64,000 bases of DNA from Colwellia sp. 20A7 (GTDB taxonomy: Bacteria > Pseudomonadota > Gammaproteobacteria > Enterobacterales > Alteromonadaceae). A model generated the notes under the pieces. That model had not been told where the DNA came from. It made no database searches and was given only the letters and a program-made list of their open reading frames with translations. Positions within the stretch are counted from its first letter, which is position 1, and every line of letters starts with the position of its first letter. Position numbers and translations under genes: made by a program. Shown in pieces: positions 1-11,289 of this stretch. The stretch covers positions 558,001 to 622,000 of the forward strand of contig NZ_CP047130.1 of assembly GCF_009832865.1 (NCBI RefSeq), read 5' to 3'.

Positions 1-674
1 ATATTGGAGATGTGTTTATTACACTTGATTATTACAATATTCAAGTTGAAGATCGTATATCTCAATCAGATAAATATAATCTAACTGAAGATGATAAAGC
101 AGCATTAACATTAGCGGGTGTAGCGAATGTAGATTCAATTCAACAAGTAAGCTTTTTTACAAATGATTTTGATACTACAACGCAAGGTATTGATTTAATA
201 GCTAACTACTCTACTGAGTTACTTGAAGGTGATTCAGTGTTTAGTTTTGCCTATAACTATAACGAAACGAAAGTTGATAGCTATAGCGAAGTAACGGGCG
301 ATTTTAAAGTATCTCGTTTAGAAAATGACTTGCCTAATCACAGAGCGACTCTTACTTGGTCACAGAGTTATGATGACTTTAGTTTCTTTGTACGTGGTAA
401 CTACTACGGTGAATATCAAGGCGTTCATGTAGATTACGATGCAACAATTGGTGATGGTGATGCGGCTTTATTATTTGATGCTGAAGCAAGTTATTTCATA
501 AATGACTCATTTACTGTTGCTGTTGGTGCGCAAAACATCTTTGATGAACAAGCAACTAAAATCAACCGCCAAGATGGTGGTGATAACAGTGCGTGGGGTG
601 GTGTTTATTATGAAACATCTCCTTTTGGATTTAATGGTGGTTACTACTATGTAAAAGCAACGTACAACTTCTAA
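1..674 (+). CDS. TonB-dependent receptor, C-terminal part (5' end outside window)
   Basis: The reading frame is open from the first bases, so this is the 3' end of a longer gene. About 224 residues are visible. They alternate hydrophobic and polar stretches like outer-membrane beta strands, include a receptor-type FITLDYYNIQVEDRIS segment, and end in an aromatic residue (TYNF), as expected for a BAM-inserted barrel. The family imports siderophores, cobalamin or oligosaccharides using TonB energy; the plug that would hint at the substrate is off the window. A TPR-sulfotransferase gene follows after a terminator, a pairing often seen in Alteromonadales. The family is clear; the ligand is unknown. 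Confidence 0.88.
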   Translation, partial: IGDVFITLDYYNIQVEDRISQSDKYNLTEDDKAALTLAGVANVDSIQQVSFFTNDFDTTTQGIDLIANYSTELLEGDSVFSFAYNYNETKVDSYSEVTGDFKVSRLENDLPNHRATLTWSQSYDDFSFFVRGNYYGEYQGVHVDYDATIGDGDAALLFDAEASYFINDSFTVAVGAQNIFDEQATKINRQDGGDNSAWGGVYYETSPFGFNGGYYYVKATYNF

Positions 675-700
675 TAGATTTAAATTAAAAGTTTTACGTT

Positions 701-727
701 AAAACCCCAGCAATTGCTGGGGTTTTT
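701..727 (+). terminator. Rho-independent terminator after the TonB receptor
   Basis: The arms AACCCCAGCAA and TTGCTGGGGTT form an almost uninterrupted palindrome followed by a T run. It lies 26 bases after the receptor stop and before the sulfotransferase start, so the sulfotransferase may need its own promoter or read-through. Confidence 0.85.
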
Positions 728-765
728 ATTGGTATTCATTTAATAAACAGAATAAAGCACAAAAT

Positions 766-2232
766 ATGAGTTTAATTGTTCAAGCTAACTTGCTATTGAA
801 ACAGAATCAAATCAAACAAGCTGAGTCCTTATACCGGCAATTACTAACACAAAACCCTAATAATATTGATGCATTATGGGGATTGGGTAAAGTTGCGCTA
901 GCGCTTGATAGTTATCAGCCTAGTTATGATATTTTCAAACGATGTGTACAACTCGCGGCTAATGCCTCACCTTTGTGGTTATCATTAGCTCAATCTTGTC
1001 AAAAACTTCAACGTTTTGAAGAGGCGGAGCAAGCATTACTAAAAGCTTATGAGATTAAAAAGGAGAGTATTACAACGTTATTATCCTTAGTTATTTTTTA
1101 TTGTCAGTCGAATCAGTTGGCTAAAACGAAAAAATACCTCGATGCACTCTTCTCTATAGCACCTAATAATATTCGTGTATTTTGTTTAAAAGTTCGAATA
1201 AATGTACAGGTTATACTTGATGAGCATGCACAAAGTTTTTTAGAAAAATTGACAGATAAAACAAATGATTTAACCCAGAAAGAGCAGGTGTTACTTCATT
1301 ATGCCTTTGCACAGTTATATCAACAATCGTCAAATTATAAGCAAGCATTCTATCATTTTACTCAAGCAAATGAATTACAGGTGTTACAAGTATCATTCAC
1401 CGTTGCCGATATGGAAGACTACTTTTCTCAACTAATAAAAGCTTTTTCATCCACTTTTATAGATAAAATAAAACAAGAACAAGCGGTGAATTTATCACGA
1501 ATAAAGAAACCTCTTTTAACGCCAATATTTATTGTTGGGCAGCCACGTTCAGGCTCTACTTTGTTAGAACAAATGTTAATTAGTCATACCGATATTAGCT
1601 CTGCCGGTGAATTACCTTTTTTAGCTGGGGATATTGCTCAGGGGATTTGGCAGCTAACTAAGCAAGAATTTCCTCAAGGATGTGCACATTTAACGGTAAA
1701 GCAGCGTGAATCATTAGCTCAGCATTATTTAGCTAATATGCACACCTTGGCACCAAAAGCTAAATTCATTATTGATAAAATGCCGGCAAACTATCAATCT
1801 ATTGGTTTGATTAAAATGCTTTTCCCACATGCGAAAGTTATTCATATTTCACGCGCGGTGAAGGATGTTAGTTGGTCAATATTTACTAATAACTTTGATG
1901 CTGCAGAACCTTATTTTTGTTCAATGTCAGAGATAGTTAATTACCATAAAAACTATCAGCAAGTGATGTCTCATTGGCAGCAGGTGTTACCAGAATTTAT
2001 TCATAATATTAGTTATGAGGAACTTGCCGCGTCTCCTAAAGAATCACTTACTAAGCTTTTGAATTTTTGTTCATTAAGTTATCAAGAAAAGTGCTTAAGC
2101 TTTGAAAATAAGTCGCGTCATATTGATACGCTGAGTGATATACAATTACGTGATGGTTTACAGCGTAATATAGCTAGGACGTGGTTACCTTACCAAGAAT
2201 ACCTTCCTGTTTGTTTTAATGAATTGTGTTAA
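766..2232 (+). CDS. TPR-repeat sulfotransferase family protein
   Basis: A 488-residue protein. Residues 1 to about 210 contain several TPR units, for example LYRQLLTQNPNNIDALWGLG near the start. Residues from about 250 on form a sulfotransferase domain. The motif GQPRSGSTLLEQ (about residues 258-269) matches the PAPS 5'-phosphosulfate loop, and VIHISRAVKDVSWS resembles the 3'-phosphate-binding segment. The family transfers sulfate from PAPS to protein tyrosine, carbohydrate or small-molecule acceptors; the acceptor cannot be read here. No signal peptide is evident, so it is probably cytoplasmic. It follows a TonB-dependent receptor and ends at a convergent terminator. Confidence 0.85.
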   Translation: MSLIVQANLLLKQNQIKQAESLYRQLLTQNPNNIDALWGLGKVALALDSYQPSYDIFKRCVQLAANASPLWLSLAQSCQKLQRFEEAEQALLKAYEIKKESITTLLSLVIFYCQSNQLAKTKKYLDALFSIAPNNIRVFCLKVRINVQVILDEHAQSFLEKLTDKTNDLTQKEQVLLHYAFAQLYQQSSNYKQAFYHFTQANELQVLQVSFTVADMEDYFSQLIKAFSSTFIDKIKQEQAVNLSRIKKPLLTPIFIVGQPRSGSTLLEQMLISHTDISSAGELPFLAGDIAQGIWQLTKQEFPQGCAHLTVKQRESLAQHYLANMHTLAPKAKFIIDKMPANYQSIGLIKMLFPHAKVIHISRAVKDVSWSIFTNNFDAAEPYFCSMSEIVNYHKNYQQVMSHWQQVLPEFIHNISYEELAASPKESLTKLLNFCSLSYQEKCLSFENKSRHIDTLSDIQLRDGLQRNIARTWLPYQEYLPVCFNELC

Positions 2233-2308
2233 TTTATGGGGCTTATTGGGAAGAAATATTAAGTGTTGATAAGTTAGAAAAATACTTCAGTGAAGTGTCT
2301 TAAAATAA

Positions 2309-2345
2309 AAAAGCCTGCATTATTTTCACAATGCAGGCTTTTTAT
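2309..2345. terminator. Bidirectional terminator between convergent genes
   Basis: AAAAGCCTGCAT and ATGCAGGCTTTT are inverted repeats around a 10-base loop, with A and T runs on the two sides. The structure can end both the plus-strand sulfotransferase and the minus-strand chemoreceptor transcript. Confidence 0.85.
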
Positions 2346-2359
2346 TAATCAGTCTATTT

Positions 2360-4378
2360 TTACAATTTAAATTCTTGAACTGATTGTTGTAATTCTTCTG
2401 AAAGACGAGCTACTTCACTACTTGAGGCGGCTGTTTGTTGCGAGCCAGCAGTAGTTTGCTCAGCAATAGCAACGATTGACTCGAGGTTTTCACTAATTTC
2501 ATGTGCAACGACATTTTGCTCTTCTGCCGCTGTCGCTATTTGTGAACTACGATCATAAGCTTCATGTACCGCATGCGTAATTGTTTCTAGTGCTCTATCC
2601 GCTTCTTTAGATTGCGTTACACAGTCGCTGGCTTTAGCTTTACCTGTGTCCATTACTGTTACCGCTTTTTCTGCACCTGATTGCAGAGATTCAATCATGG
2701 TGTGAATTTCTGCAGTAGATTCTTGTGTTCTACTCGCAAGCGTTCTAACTTCATCAGCAACAACAGCAAAACCTCGACCATGCTCACCGGCACGTGCAGC
2801 TTCAATAGCCGCGTTTAAAGCAAGTAAGTTAGTTTGGTCAGCAATGGCACGAATAACATCCAATATACCGCCAATAGAAGCGCTATCCTGCTGTAATTGA
2901 TTAATTACATGTGCAGCAGAGTCAACTTCTCTCGCTAATTGTTCAATGGTTTCACGATTACGACCAGAAATTGTTTTAACTCGTTCTGCTTCATCATCAG
3001 CATGCTTAATTTCGTTAAGTGCATCGTTAGCGCTAGATAATACACTTTTGGCCGTACTGCTCATTTCAGTTGTTGCTGAAGCAGCTTGTTCTACTTGATT
3101 GCGTTGCTCCTCTATTGCAATGGTACTTTCTGCTGTTACAGTTGATGTTTCTTCAGCAGCTGCAGCAAGTTGTGCTGAGCGGTTTACAATACCTTCGATA
3201 AGGCTACGTAAACTATCAATAAGCACATTACAGTTTTTCGCTAAGAGCGCAAATTCGTCCTTACCCGTTTCATCTAGTTTTCGTGAAAGATCGCCAGAAG
3301 ATACTATATTTAGCATATCATTTACACGACTTAGTGGACGAGTAATACTTAGTAAGGTAAAACGTGCGATAACGAAAGCAATAATAATTGACACTATTGC
3401 GATAATAGTTGTTTGTTTGTTACCACTATCTACCGAGCTTTTAACTAGTTCACTTGAAGCTAAAGTTGCTTGATTAGCTAGTTCTACCTGTGTGTCTAAT
3501 ATTTTATTTGCGCGAATAGTATCTTGCTCTAAAGCTTCTAACATGGCTTTAGCTTGTTTATTCGCAATTAACTGAGATTTTTTATGAAATATAGTACCAG
3601 CATCGGAAGAGAGTAATCCCTCAAGCTCACTAAAAGCGTCTGATAACTCTTCTGCAATACTCTCCATATTATTCATCGTTAGTTCAGCTATAATCTCGTT
3701 TACTGAAGATTGAGCTCCTTCTAAACTAAATGAAATTTCACTTTCTATCAGGTCAGCAGTACTGTCTGAATTGATATCTCGATACTCTAAAGACGAGGAT
3801 ACAATAGCATTGAATTGATTTTCTAACTGTTCACTTAAACTGATCGCGCGCTGTAATTTAGTCTCAGCTAATCGATGATCAGCTAAATCAAGTAATAATG
3901 TGACGGCATCATCAGCCTTGTCTTCTAAGTCACTGACTTTTTCTTTTAATAATATACTTTGCTCAATAGAAATTTTACGGTTGCTGAAAACTGAGAGTGC
4001 ATTTTTTTCAAGACTGCTAAAGACTTGGGATACTTGATTTAAATTTCCCATTAACTCATTTTCATTTTGTACCAATGCTTTTAATTGCTCAAATTCGGGC
4101 ATGAATTGCGCATTTATCGATCTATAGCGATTTAAGTTTACTGCTAATAAATCAAGATTTGTTTGATAAAAACCTCTTAGTGTCGAGCTTTCCATTTTCT
4201 CTAATGCTAAAGCTAGTTTATTACTCCCTTTTAAGGTAGGAATAGCTAATTGGTTTTGTTGTTGAGTTGAGTCGCTAATTGTATTCAAGTTAAGTAAGGA
4301 AATTACGCTGGTTAAAATCAGTAGAATTGAAATGATGGCAAAACCACCAATTATTTTCATTGCTACAGTTAAATTCAT
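2360..4378 (-). CDS. Methyl-accepting chemotaxis protein
   Basis: A chemoreceptor of 672 residues. TM1 is at about residues 7-27. A long helical periplasmic sensor follows, about 285 residues, compatible with a helical bimodular or four-helix type. TM2 is at about 320-341, then a HAMP linker and a cytoplasmic coiled-coil signalling domain. The highly conserved CheA/CheW tip ([18 protein letters not shown], then [15 protein letters not shown]) is intact at about 510-545. A GTG four codons upstream is possible, but it lies inside the Shine-Dalgarno (GGTGA) that sits well before this ATG, so I chose MNLTVAMK. The gene is monocistronic. The ligand is unknown. Confidence 0.93.
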   Translation of the reverse strand: MNLTVAMKIIGGFAIISILLILTSVISLLNLNTISDSTQQQNQLAIPTLKGSNKLALALEKMESSTLRGFYQTNLDLLAVNLNRYRSINAQFMPEFEQLKALVQNENELMGNLNQVSQVFSSLEKNALSVFSNRKISIEQSILLKEKVSDLEDKADDAVTLLLDLADHRLAETKLQRAISLSEQLENQFNAIVSSSLEYRDINSDSTADLIESEISFSLEGAQSSVNEIIAELTMNNMESIAEELSDAFSELEGLLSSDAGTIFHKKSQLIANKQAKAMLEALEQDTIRANKILDTQVELANQATLASSELVKSSVDSGNKQTTIIAIVSIIIAFVIARFTLLSITRPLSRVNDMLNIVSSGDLSRKLDETGKDEFALLAKNCNVLIDSLRSLIEGIVNRSAQLAAAAEETSTVTAESTIAIEEQRNQVEQAASATTEMSSTAKSVLSSANDALNEIKHADDEAERVKTISGRNRETIEQLAREVDSAAHVINQLQQDSASIGGILDVIRAIADQTNLLALNAAIEAARAGEHGRGFAVVADEVRTLASRTQESTAEIHTMIESLQSGAEKAVTVMDTGKAKASDCVTQSKEADRALETITHAVHEAYDRSSQIATAAEEQNVVAHEISENLESIVAIAEQTTAGSQQTAASSSEVARLSEELQQSVQEFKL

Positions 4379-4640
4379 ATATATCACCAATTAGTTTGAA
4401 TAAAATTATTAGTTAAATACTAGTAAGTACTCTAACTAACAATGATTATGTTGTGTTATTTCATTTTATTTTTTGAGTAAATGTTAAATTAGTACGACTT
4501 CGATATAAATTTTATGGGCTGACCATCTTGTCTATATAGACCGTAACTCTTGCATATTTTTAAAAGGCATATTGATAATAAGTATCATCAATTAATTCAG
4601 TATATCAAGGTATTAAACTTTTTCACCCTTAAAATGCGTT

Positions 4641-5492
4641 TTATTTAGTAGATTTTAAGTGAGATTGCTCTATAAAAGTTTTTTTATCATGCCAGCGTAG
4701 CATCGTTAGATGTTTCCCCCAGACACAACCAGTATCTAATGCATAAATATTAGGAACTGAGCAGTTGCCCATAAGTGCGGCCCAGTGGCCAAAAACCCAA
4801 GTGGTTTTTTTTATTGTTGGTGATAGTTCGTACCAAGGTAATAGCATTTCTTGGTTTGTTTTAGTTGAGTCAAGTTTTGAGCTAGGTGCTAATGGAGCCG
4901 ACTTATTATGAAATTCTAGTCGTTTATCTATGTAGCAATAACGCATTCTGGTAAAGGAATTTATAGTATAACGAAATCTATCTTCTTCAGTTTTCGCTTG
5001 TTGCCAATTATCAGGTTTTTCACCATACATGGCCGAAAGCCAATAATCCCTATTGGTAGCGCTAAGTTTTATTTGTGCGTAATTTGCTTGTTCTATTGCT
5101 TGTTGTAAGTTCCATTGAGGAGATATTCCCGCATGGCTCATATAAGCATCATCATTACCTATTTGCTGTAATAGAGGTTGCTGAGCTAGCCAGTTCATTA
5201 AATCATCAACATCATCAGCGGCCAGTAATTTAGCAAGCTTATCTTGTTCTTTTACTTTTTTAATGCCGGCATATACCGCAAGCAGGTGAAGATCGTGATT
5301 ACCCAGAACTACTTTTGCCGATTGCTTGAGTGATTTTACGAAACGAAGGGTTGCTAAAGAATCAGGGCCTCTAGCAACAAGATCGCCAGCTAAATACAGT
5401 TGGTCAACTTCTTGATCAAAAGCGACTCTGTCTAATAGTGCTCTAAGTTCACTATAACAACCCTGAATATCGCCAACTAAGTAAATTGCCAT
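4641..5492 (-). CDS. apaH: Bis(5'-nucleosyl)-tetraphosphatase, symmetrical (ApaH)
   Basis: A 283-residue cytoplasmic phosphatase that hydrolyses Ap4A to two ADP. The metallophosphatase motifs are all visible: GDIQGC at residues 7-12, GDLVARGPDS around 36-45 and GNHDLHLL around 64-71. The C-terminal FGHWA and YALDTGCVWG segments are also typical of ApaH. The Q in GDIQG, where many phosphatases have H, is common in this subfamily. The gene is last in the minus-strand lptD-surA-pdxA-rsmA-apaH cluster, 21 bases after rsmA. The usual apaG gene between rsmA and apaH is missing. Confidence 0.95.
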   Translation of the reverse strand: MAIYLVGDIQGCYSELRALLDRVAFDQEVDQLYLAGDLVARGPDSLATLRFVKSLKQSAKVVLGNHDLHLLAVYAGIKKVKEQDKLAKLLAADDVDDLMNWLAQQPLLQQIGNDDAYMSHAGISPQWNLQQAIEQANYAQIKLSATNRDYWLSAMYGEKPDNWQQAKTEEDRFRYTINSFTRMRYCYIDKRLEFHNKSAPLAPSSKLDSTKTNQEMLLPWYELSPTIKKTTWVFGHWAALMGNCSVPNIYALDTGCVWGKHLTMLRWHDKKTFIEQSHLKSTK

Positions 5493-5513
5493 TTAACTGT
5501 TACCCTTTAATGG

Positions 5514-6401
5514 TTAACTTTGTTCATTTTCTCTATTTATTGCACGTCTAGACTGTTTTTTATTACTCTTCTCAATCTCTTTTGCAGGGGGATTATCAAC
5601 AATGAAGTTAGCAAGCATAATGAAATCATCAAGTGTTAAATTTTCAGGGCGTAAATTCGCATCAATATCAAGGCTGGTTAATTGTTCTACACTAATTAAT
5701 TTTTTAAAGCCGTTACGTATGGTTTTTCTACGTTGATTAAAAGCGGCTAAACATACGGTGTTAAGTGCGTTGATATCCTTTACCGGATTTTCTATAGTTT
5801 TGTGCGGTATTAAGCGCACAATAGCAGAGTCAACTTTAGGTGCAGGTTTAAAAGCCTCTGGACCTATTTCCATTACTGGAATAACTTGGCATTGGTATTG
5901 TGTCATAATTGATAAACGACCATACGCTTTACAATGAGGTTCTGCAGCCATTCGCTCTACGACTTCTTTTTGTAGCATGAAGTGCATATCTTTAACCTTA
6001 TCTTTAAAGGTTAAAAGGTGGAAAATTAATGGCGTAGATATATTGTAGGGTAAGTTACCAAAGATACGTAATGGGTTCTCTATCCCACTTTCATTTTGTG
6101 CTAACGCTGCAAAATCAAAATTTAATGCATCAGTTTCATAAATGGTTAAATGTGGGGCTAAAAAAGGATGATGGCGTAATCTATGCGCAAGATCTCTATC
6201 TAATTCTACTACAGATAGCTTCCCTGCTCTTTCAACTACTGGCTCTGTTAGTGCGCCAAGCCCAGGACCGATTTCAATTAAATTCTCACCAGGCTCAGGG
6301 TTAATTGCATCAATTATGTCACTGATTACGGCATCGTTATGAAGAAAGTTTTGACCAAAGCGCTTTTTAGCTTGATGACCTAAGTGGGTTTTACTGTTCA
6401 T
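5514..6401 (-). CDS. rsmA: 16S rRNA (adenine(1518)-N(6)/adenine(1519)-N(6))-dimethyltransferase
   Basis: RsmA (KsgA) dimethylates A1518 and A1519 in helix 45 of 16S rRNA during late 30S maturation. The 295-residue protein begins with the family's RFGQNFLHN segment. It has the SAM-binding motif [12 protein letters not shown] and the catalytic NLPYNIS motif. The C-terminal helical domain is complete ([16 protein letters not shown]). A lysine-, arginine- and glutamate-rich tail of about 25 residues extends past the usual end. The gene lies 21 bases downstream of pdxA in the same operon-like run. Confidence 0.96.
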   Translation of the reverse strand: MNSKTHLGHQAKKRFGQNFLHNDAVISDIIDAINPEPGENLIEIGPGLGALTEPVVERAGKLSVVELDRDLAHRLRHHPFLAPHLTIYETDALNFDFAALAQNESGIENPLRIFGNLPYNISTPLIFHLLTFKDKVKDMHFMLQKEVVERMAAEPHCKAYGRLSIMTQYQCQVIPVMEIGPEAFKPAPKVDSAIVRLIPHKTIENPVKDINALNTVCLAAFNQRRKTIRNGFKKLISVEQLTSLDIDANLRPENLTLDDFIMLANFIVDNPPAKEIEKSNKKQSRRAINRENEQS

Positions 6402-6422
6402 AAATATTCTCTAGTTGTCAGG

Positions 6423-7415
6423 CTATTTAACACGGTTTGCTACTTCGACTAAATCAATAGCAGTCTTCATTGCTTCCATCATGCTACCAGAATCAGCAAG
6501 ACCAGTACCAGCAAGTTCAAGTGCAGTACCGTGATCTACTGAAGTACGAATAAAAGGTAAACCTAATGTTATATTTACCGATGAACCAAAACCTTTATAC
6601 TTCAATACAGGTAAGCCTTGATCGTGGTACATAGTTAAAATTGCATCGGCATCATTTAAGTATTTTTCATGGAAAATAGTATCAGCAGGTAAAGGGCCAA
6701 TAATATTCATTCCTTCTTCTCTAAGCTCAGCAAAAGCTGGTTCCATTACTTCAATTTCTTCACGGCCTAAATGTCCATCTTCACCTGCATGAGGGTTGAT
6801 ACCACAGACATAAATTTTTGGTGAAGCGATACCAAATTTGCTTTTTAAATCTTGATGAAGAATACGGGTAACTTTTTGTAAACGTTCAAAAGTTATTGCT
6901 TTAGATACGTAGGCTAAAGGTATATGTGTCGTTACTAAAGCAACACGTAAACCTTCCGTTGCTAGCATCATTACAACGTCAGTACAATTTGCTTGGTTGG
7001 CAAAATATTCAGTGTGACCACTAAAAGGTACGCCTGCTTTATTAATCAAACCTTTGTGAACAGGGCCAGTAACAATAGCATCAAACTCACCCGAGATATT
7101 TTTCTCGCTTGCTACTCTTAATGTTTCGACAACATAAGCGCCATTATCTGTATCTAGGGTACCTGCGATAGCAGGTGCTCCTAATGGGATGTCTACGATA
7201 GTTAAGGTGCCTTTAGCTTGAGGCACAGCTTTAGCATTAGCATCATAATCAATCAGTGTAATCGGTAAGTTTAGCTGTTGGGCACGCTCTTCCATTAATG
7301 CTTTAGATGCAATAACAACAACTTGAGCTGGCCAAGGTTGTTGAGCAATTTTAAGCACTAAGTCAGGACCAATACCAGCAGGTTCACCGGGTGTAATAGC
7401 AATGCGTTTAGTCAT
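6423..7415 (-). CDS. pdxA: 4-hydroxythreonine-4-phosphate dehydrogenase PdxA
   Basis: PdxA oxidises 4-phosphohydroxy-L-threonine with NAD in the DXP-dependent pyridoxal 5'-phosphate pathway. The 330-residue protein starts with [16 protein letters not shown], the family hallmark. The metal-binding histidines lie in [18 protein letters not shown] and [13 protein letters not shown]. Length matches the family. Only two bases separate the surA stop from this start, which implies translational coupling. The neighbours surA, lptD and rsmA are the same as in E. coli. Confidence 0.96.
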   Translation of the reverse strand: MTKRIAITPGEPAGIGPDLVLKIAQQPWPAQVVVIASKALMEERAQQLNLPITLIDYDANAKAVPQAKGTLTIVDIPLGAPAIAGTLDTDNGAYVVETLRVASEKNISGEFDAIVTGPVHKGLINKAGVPFSGHTEYFANQANCTDVVMMLATEGLRVALVTTHIPLAYVSKAITFERLQKVTRILHQDLKSKFGIASPKIYVCGINPHAGEDGHLGREEIEVMEPAFAELREEGMNIIGPLPADTIFHEKYLNDADAILTMYHDQGLPVLKYKGFGSSVNITLGLPFIRTSVDHGTALELAGTGLADSGSMMEAMKTAIDLVEVANRVK

Positions 7416-7417
7416 GC

Positions 7418-8725
7418 TTATTTATCCTGTTCAAAAATTTCGATGTAAGCGTCATCGCGAGTTTCTTTCATCCAACGCGCATCTTCAAGGGCAAATTTAC
7501 GGCTATGAAGAATTTGATAGGCTCTGTTCTGATTCATTTGTGAAGTAGCATCAACCATACGTCGATCATTTAATTGAATGATATGCCAGCCAAATGAAGA
7601 GCGAAAAGGCTTGTGATATTCACCAGGTTGCATGGTAGCTAGCGCTTCTTTAAAGGCAGGGTCATAGCTTTTTGGATCGGCCCAACCTAGATCACCACCA
7701 CGAACAGAGGTAGGACCTTCAGAAAATTCTTTAGCTGCATCAGCAAAAGTAATCTCACCCGCTTTAACTCTATCTAATAGTGCTTGTAATTGTGCTTCTG
7801 CTTTCTCTTCACTTAAAATTATAGATGGCTTTATTAATATGTGGCTAGCTTTAACTTCTTCAACTTCTACTATTTGGCGGCCACGAATATCAAGTATTTT
7901 AACAATACTAAACCCTAAACCAGTACGAATAGGGCCAACAACAGTACCTTTATCTTTCCCTGCAATTAATTCAGAGAAAAGCGTTGGCATTTCATTAATG
8001 TTTTTCCAGCCTAAATCACCACCTTCGAGTGCGTTAGCACCGCCCGATGAAGCAATAGCAATTTTCTTAAAGTCAGAGCCATTGTTTAATAATTCAATTA
8101 CTTTATCGGCACGTTCTTTATTTGAATTCAACTCCGCTTGAGTAGGATCAGAAGGAAACTCTATCAAGATATGACCAAGGTTATATTCAACATCATTGGT
8201 GGTTTGTTCTTTCATCAATTCTAATAAATTAGAAACTTCTTGTGGGGAAATATAGATGCGGCGTTGCACACTATTACGGCGAACTTCACCAGAAATTAAT
8301 TCAGTACGAACACTTTCACGATATTTCTCATAATCAGTACCATCGTTAATAAGTGATTGACGAAATTGAGATAAAGTAAGTTTATTTTCCTTTGCCATAT
8401 TCGTGATTGTTTGATCTAATTGAGCATCACTGACTTGTACACCCATACGTTCGCCAATTTGTAAGGTTAAGTTATCGTTAATTAGCTTATCCATAACTTG
8501 TGTACGTAAAGCATTATTTGACGGTAATGCTTGATTGTTTTTTATTGCTTGCTGTTTAATATTCTCCAATAGGCTTTGAACTTCAGATTCAAGTACTACG
8601 CCACTGTTTACAATAGCAGCAACTTTGTCCAGTTGTTTTTCTTCGGCTTGTGCTATTTGTATTCCAGAGTGAAGGACGGTGGTTAATATTAACGTTTTAA
8701 GTAAAATAGTAGCTAAATTTTTCAT
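7418..8725 (-). CDS. surA: Periplasmic peptidyl-prolyl isomerase/chaperone SurA
   Basis: SurA escorts unfolded outer-membrane proteins across the periplasm to the BAM complex. The 435-residue sequence has a signal peptide (about residues 1-27, cleavage near AQA/EEK), an N-terminal SurA chaperone domain, and two parvulin (PpiC) domains at roughly 175-275 and 285-390. [11 protein letters not shown] and SHILIKPSI mark their starts, and a C-terminal helix follows. The gene sits between lptD, whose product is a known SurA client, and pdxA. Confidence 0.96.
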   Translation of the reverse strand: MKNLATILLKTLILTTVLHSGIQIAQAEEKQLDKVAAIVNSGVVLESEVQSLLENIKQQAIKNNQALPSNNALRTQVMDKLINDNLTLQIGERMGVQVSDAQLDQTITNMAKENKLTLSQFRQSLINDGTDYEKYRESVRTELISGEVRRNSVQRRIYISPQEVSNLLELMKEQTTNDVEYNLGHILIEFPSDPTQAELNSNKERADKVIELLNNGSDFKKIAIASSGGANALEGGDLGWKNINEMPTLFSELIAGKDKGTVVGPIRTGLGFSIVKILDIRGRQIVEVEEVKASHILIKPSIILSEEKAEAQLQALLDRVKAGEITFADAAKEFSEGPTSVRGGDLGWADPKSYDPAFKEALATMQPGEYHKPFRSSFGWHIIQLNDRRMVDATSQMNQNRAYQILHSRKFALEDARWMKETRDDAYIEIFEQDK

Positions 8726-8771
8726 GAATTATTACATCTTGGTTATGGTGCATTATAAATTGTAATTATGT

Positions 8772-11171
8772 TTAGTTTTGTAAATAGTAAGGACGTTTAT
8801 AGCCAAAAATACTTGAATTAAACATGTCTTGTGTGCCGATGGTATCTTGCTTGCCATCTAGCCCCTTTATGATGAACTGTAGTTCTAAACCACTATTAAA
8901 TTCATCTCGGTTTTCATTAGAAAACCCATCATTTAAGTTTGAGTTTATATATCTATGGTACGCAATTCGTATAGCCCAGCAACAACTTTCATATTGTATG
9001 CCTGTGTAGCTTTCTATACTACGCTGCTCTTTTAAATCTTGTGTAACACGTCCCACAAAAGCCCAATCTCGGTTAATAGCAACGTTTGCTAGTAATGACA
9101 TTTGCTCTAAACTACTACCTGAGACATTACGAGTATACCTATGGTTCAATTGAACTGAATTATATTTATCAATTTGATAATTTACAGCCGCTTGACTCTT
9201 ATTCGTGAAGTTATCAATTGTATTGTATTGTATATCGCTACTCATTTGCCACTTATGATTTAAGCGGTAAAATAAATTAGCAGCAACTGATGATTGTTGG
9301 ACACTTGAATTGTTATCGCTATTGGCGAGTATCTCATCGAGGGAGTCACTAGTATTAATAGAGTCCAGATAATCTAAAGAGTTCAGAGAATTAATGAAGT
9401 TAGCAGAATTCTTACTTGATAAATATTGAATACGACCAATACTTAAACGAAAAACTTCTAAATTTGACTCATTAAGAATTCGTGTAGTAATGCCCCAAGT
9501 GTACTGATTAGCACTGGCAACTCTATCTAAACCGCTATAACTTCTATCTCTAAATAAACCATTGAAATCGTCTTGTAAGTTAGAGGTGTCATATAATCCT
9601 ATATTCGATTGATCTTCTTCTGGAATATACAAATACTGAATTTGAGGCTCTATGGTTTGAGTATAATTATTGTTAAATAATGATAACGTTCTATCGAAAT
9701 TAACACCGCCGTGGAAGCGTATTTTCGGTAATGTTCGGCTTACAGTTTCGGTTAACTCACTTCCCACTTGGATATTATCTTGCTGATAATACGTATGCAT
9801 TAACTTAAATTCTGAATTTAAAAACCAAGCCGGCGTAGAAAAAGGAAAACTAACCCCTGCTTCAACATGGTAACGATTTGCGTTAACTTGATCACTGGTT
9901 TCGCTTTCAAAACTTGTTAACTCTGAGTACAACTCTAGCTGCCCTGATAAACCTAGTTCAGAAAATAAAGTAAAGGGCTCTTGAGCTGATATTTCTATAT
10001 GAGGTAATGTTTTATAACTTGCTTGGTGATCACCTAACACTTCAAAATCTTGCAATTTCATTGTGGTTTGCCATTGTTCACCAAAATAAGATAATTCACC
10101 TATTTGATACAAGTAAGCATCATTTGAATTGTATTGATTAGAGCCAATATCAATTAGATAATTTTCATCACTAATGGTGGTGTAATCTATGTAAGCACGG
10201 AAGTTATCAGAAAATGTTCCCACATGCTGAAACCTTGCCAGGTAGCGGGCTGAATTATCTGATTTAAGTTCGTTATCTCGGTGAAGATATTCAATATCAA
10301 GATTACCGCTTTGTAGTCCAGACAAGTAACGGAATTCTGTTTTTAATTGTGTACCACGTTTTGACATATAACGAGGTGTTATAGTTGCGTCCATATTAGG
10401 AGCTATATTCCAATAATACGGCGTCTCAATTTCTATGCCAGAGTTAGTTGTGCTACCAATCTTTGGATATAAAAGGCCACTTTTTCGTTGGTCAGAAACC
10501 GGAAAAGTGAAATAAGGTAAGTATAAAACGGGTGTATCAAATAATCTGACTTGTGCATGATAAGCTTGACCTTCATTACCATCAGCAGATATTTTTATTT
10601 CAGAGGCTTTTATCTGCCAGGCTGGGTTATCTCCTATACACGTTGTATAAGTTGAACCTGCTAAGCTTAGACCTTCCTTTGAGTTTATTTGTAATTCGTT
10701 AGCACTACCATGACCTGGATTACCATAAAGTTGATAAGCAGCATCAAGCATTGTGCTTTTTTGTTCTTTTTTACTGGCGTAGAGCTTACTGGCATGAATA
10801 TCAATATTTTTATTTTGATAGTGTATGTTGCCGGTTGCATTAAACGTCATTAATAAACGGTCAAAATTAAGTTCGTCAGCTTGTATCATTTGATTTTTAT
10901 CAACAAGCGTAACACCGCCGCTAAAATTGGCAATTTGATCTTTTTCAATATTTGCATAATTAGACGTAATATTAATACTATCGTCAGTTATCTTGGGTCC
11001 ATTGGTTACCATTGGAATATAGATAGGAATAGGGCATTGAAGCTGAAATAGCTCATCTGTTTCTGAATCTACTTCAGAATTTTTTTCAATAGTTGTTTCA
11101 GCTAACGCAGACATTGAAAATGTCATAGAGAAAGTAGCAATGAAAATAAGGGATAATTGGAGAAAATGCAT
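8772..11171 (-). CDS. lptD: LPS-assembly protein LptD
   Basis: LptD is the outer-membrane barrel that, with the LptE lipoprotein, inserts lipopolysaccharide into the outer leaflet. The 799-residue protein has a signal peptide ending near SALA/ETT, a periplasmic OstA/LptA-like jellyroll (about residues 60-180) and a large C-terminal barrel. The four disulphide cysteines are kept: one after the signal peptide (LQCPIP), one in [10 protein letters not shown] and the adjacent pair in ESCCWAIRI. An acidic, serine- and asparagine-rich insertion lies at about residues 584-624. It is first in the cluster, 46 bases before surA and divergent from djlA. Confidence 0.96.
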   Translation of the reverse strand: MHFLQLSLIFIATFSMTFSMSALAETTIEKNSEVDSETDELFQLQCPIPIYIPMVTNGPKITDDSINITSNYANIEKDQIANFSGGVTLVDKNQMIQADELNFDRLLMTFNATGNIHYQNKNIDIHASKLYASKKEQKSTMLDAAYQLYGNPGHGSANELQINSKEGLSLAGSTYTTCIGDNPAWQIKASEIKISADGNEGQAYHAQVRLFDTPVLYLPYFTFPVSDQRKSGLLYPKIGSTTNSGIEIETPYYWNIAPNMDATITPRYMSKRGTQLKTEFRYLSGLQSGNLDIEYLHRDNELKSDNSARYLARFQHVGTFSDNFRAYIDYTTISDENYLIDIGSNQYNSNDAYLYQIGELSYFGEQWQTTMKLQDFEVLGDHQASYKTLPHIEISAQEPFTLFSELGLSGQLELYSELTSFESETSDQVNANRYHVEAGVSFPFSTPAWFLNSEFKLMHTYYQQDNIQVGSELTETVSRTLPKIRFHGGVNFDRTLSLFNNNYTQTIEPQIQYLYIPEEDQSNIGLYDTSNLQDDFNGLFRDRSYSGLDRVASANQYTWGITTRILNESNLEVFRLSIGRIQYLSSKNSANFINSLNSLDYLDSINTSDSLDEILANSDNNSSVQQSSVAANLFYRLNHKWQMSSDIQYNTIDNFTNKSQAAVNYQIDKYNSVQLNHRYTRNVSGSSLEQMSLLANVAINRDWAFVGRVTQDLKEQRSIESYTGIQYESCCWAIRIAYHRYINSNLNDGFSNENRDEFNSGLELQFIIKGLDGKQDTIGTQDMFNSSIFGYKRPYYLQN

Positions 11172-11289
11172 TTATTTGTAAATGTTATCTTAAATATGCG
11201 CAATGAAACGTATATGATATAGGAAATATAGCCTTCTAGCTACGAGAAGCAAGCAAATAGCACATAAAGTGTAGGAGAATGATTAAAAA

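Noticed and set aside
3099..3473. A plus-strand ORF of 124 codons inside the chemoreceptor gene
   Set aside because: It is antisense to a clearly coding, conserved MCP signalling domain and has no family match.
5459..5492. Possible loss of a metal ligand in ApaH (GDIQG instead of GDxHG)
   Set aside because: The Q at this place is frequent in the ApaH subfamily, so it is not a defect.
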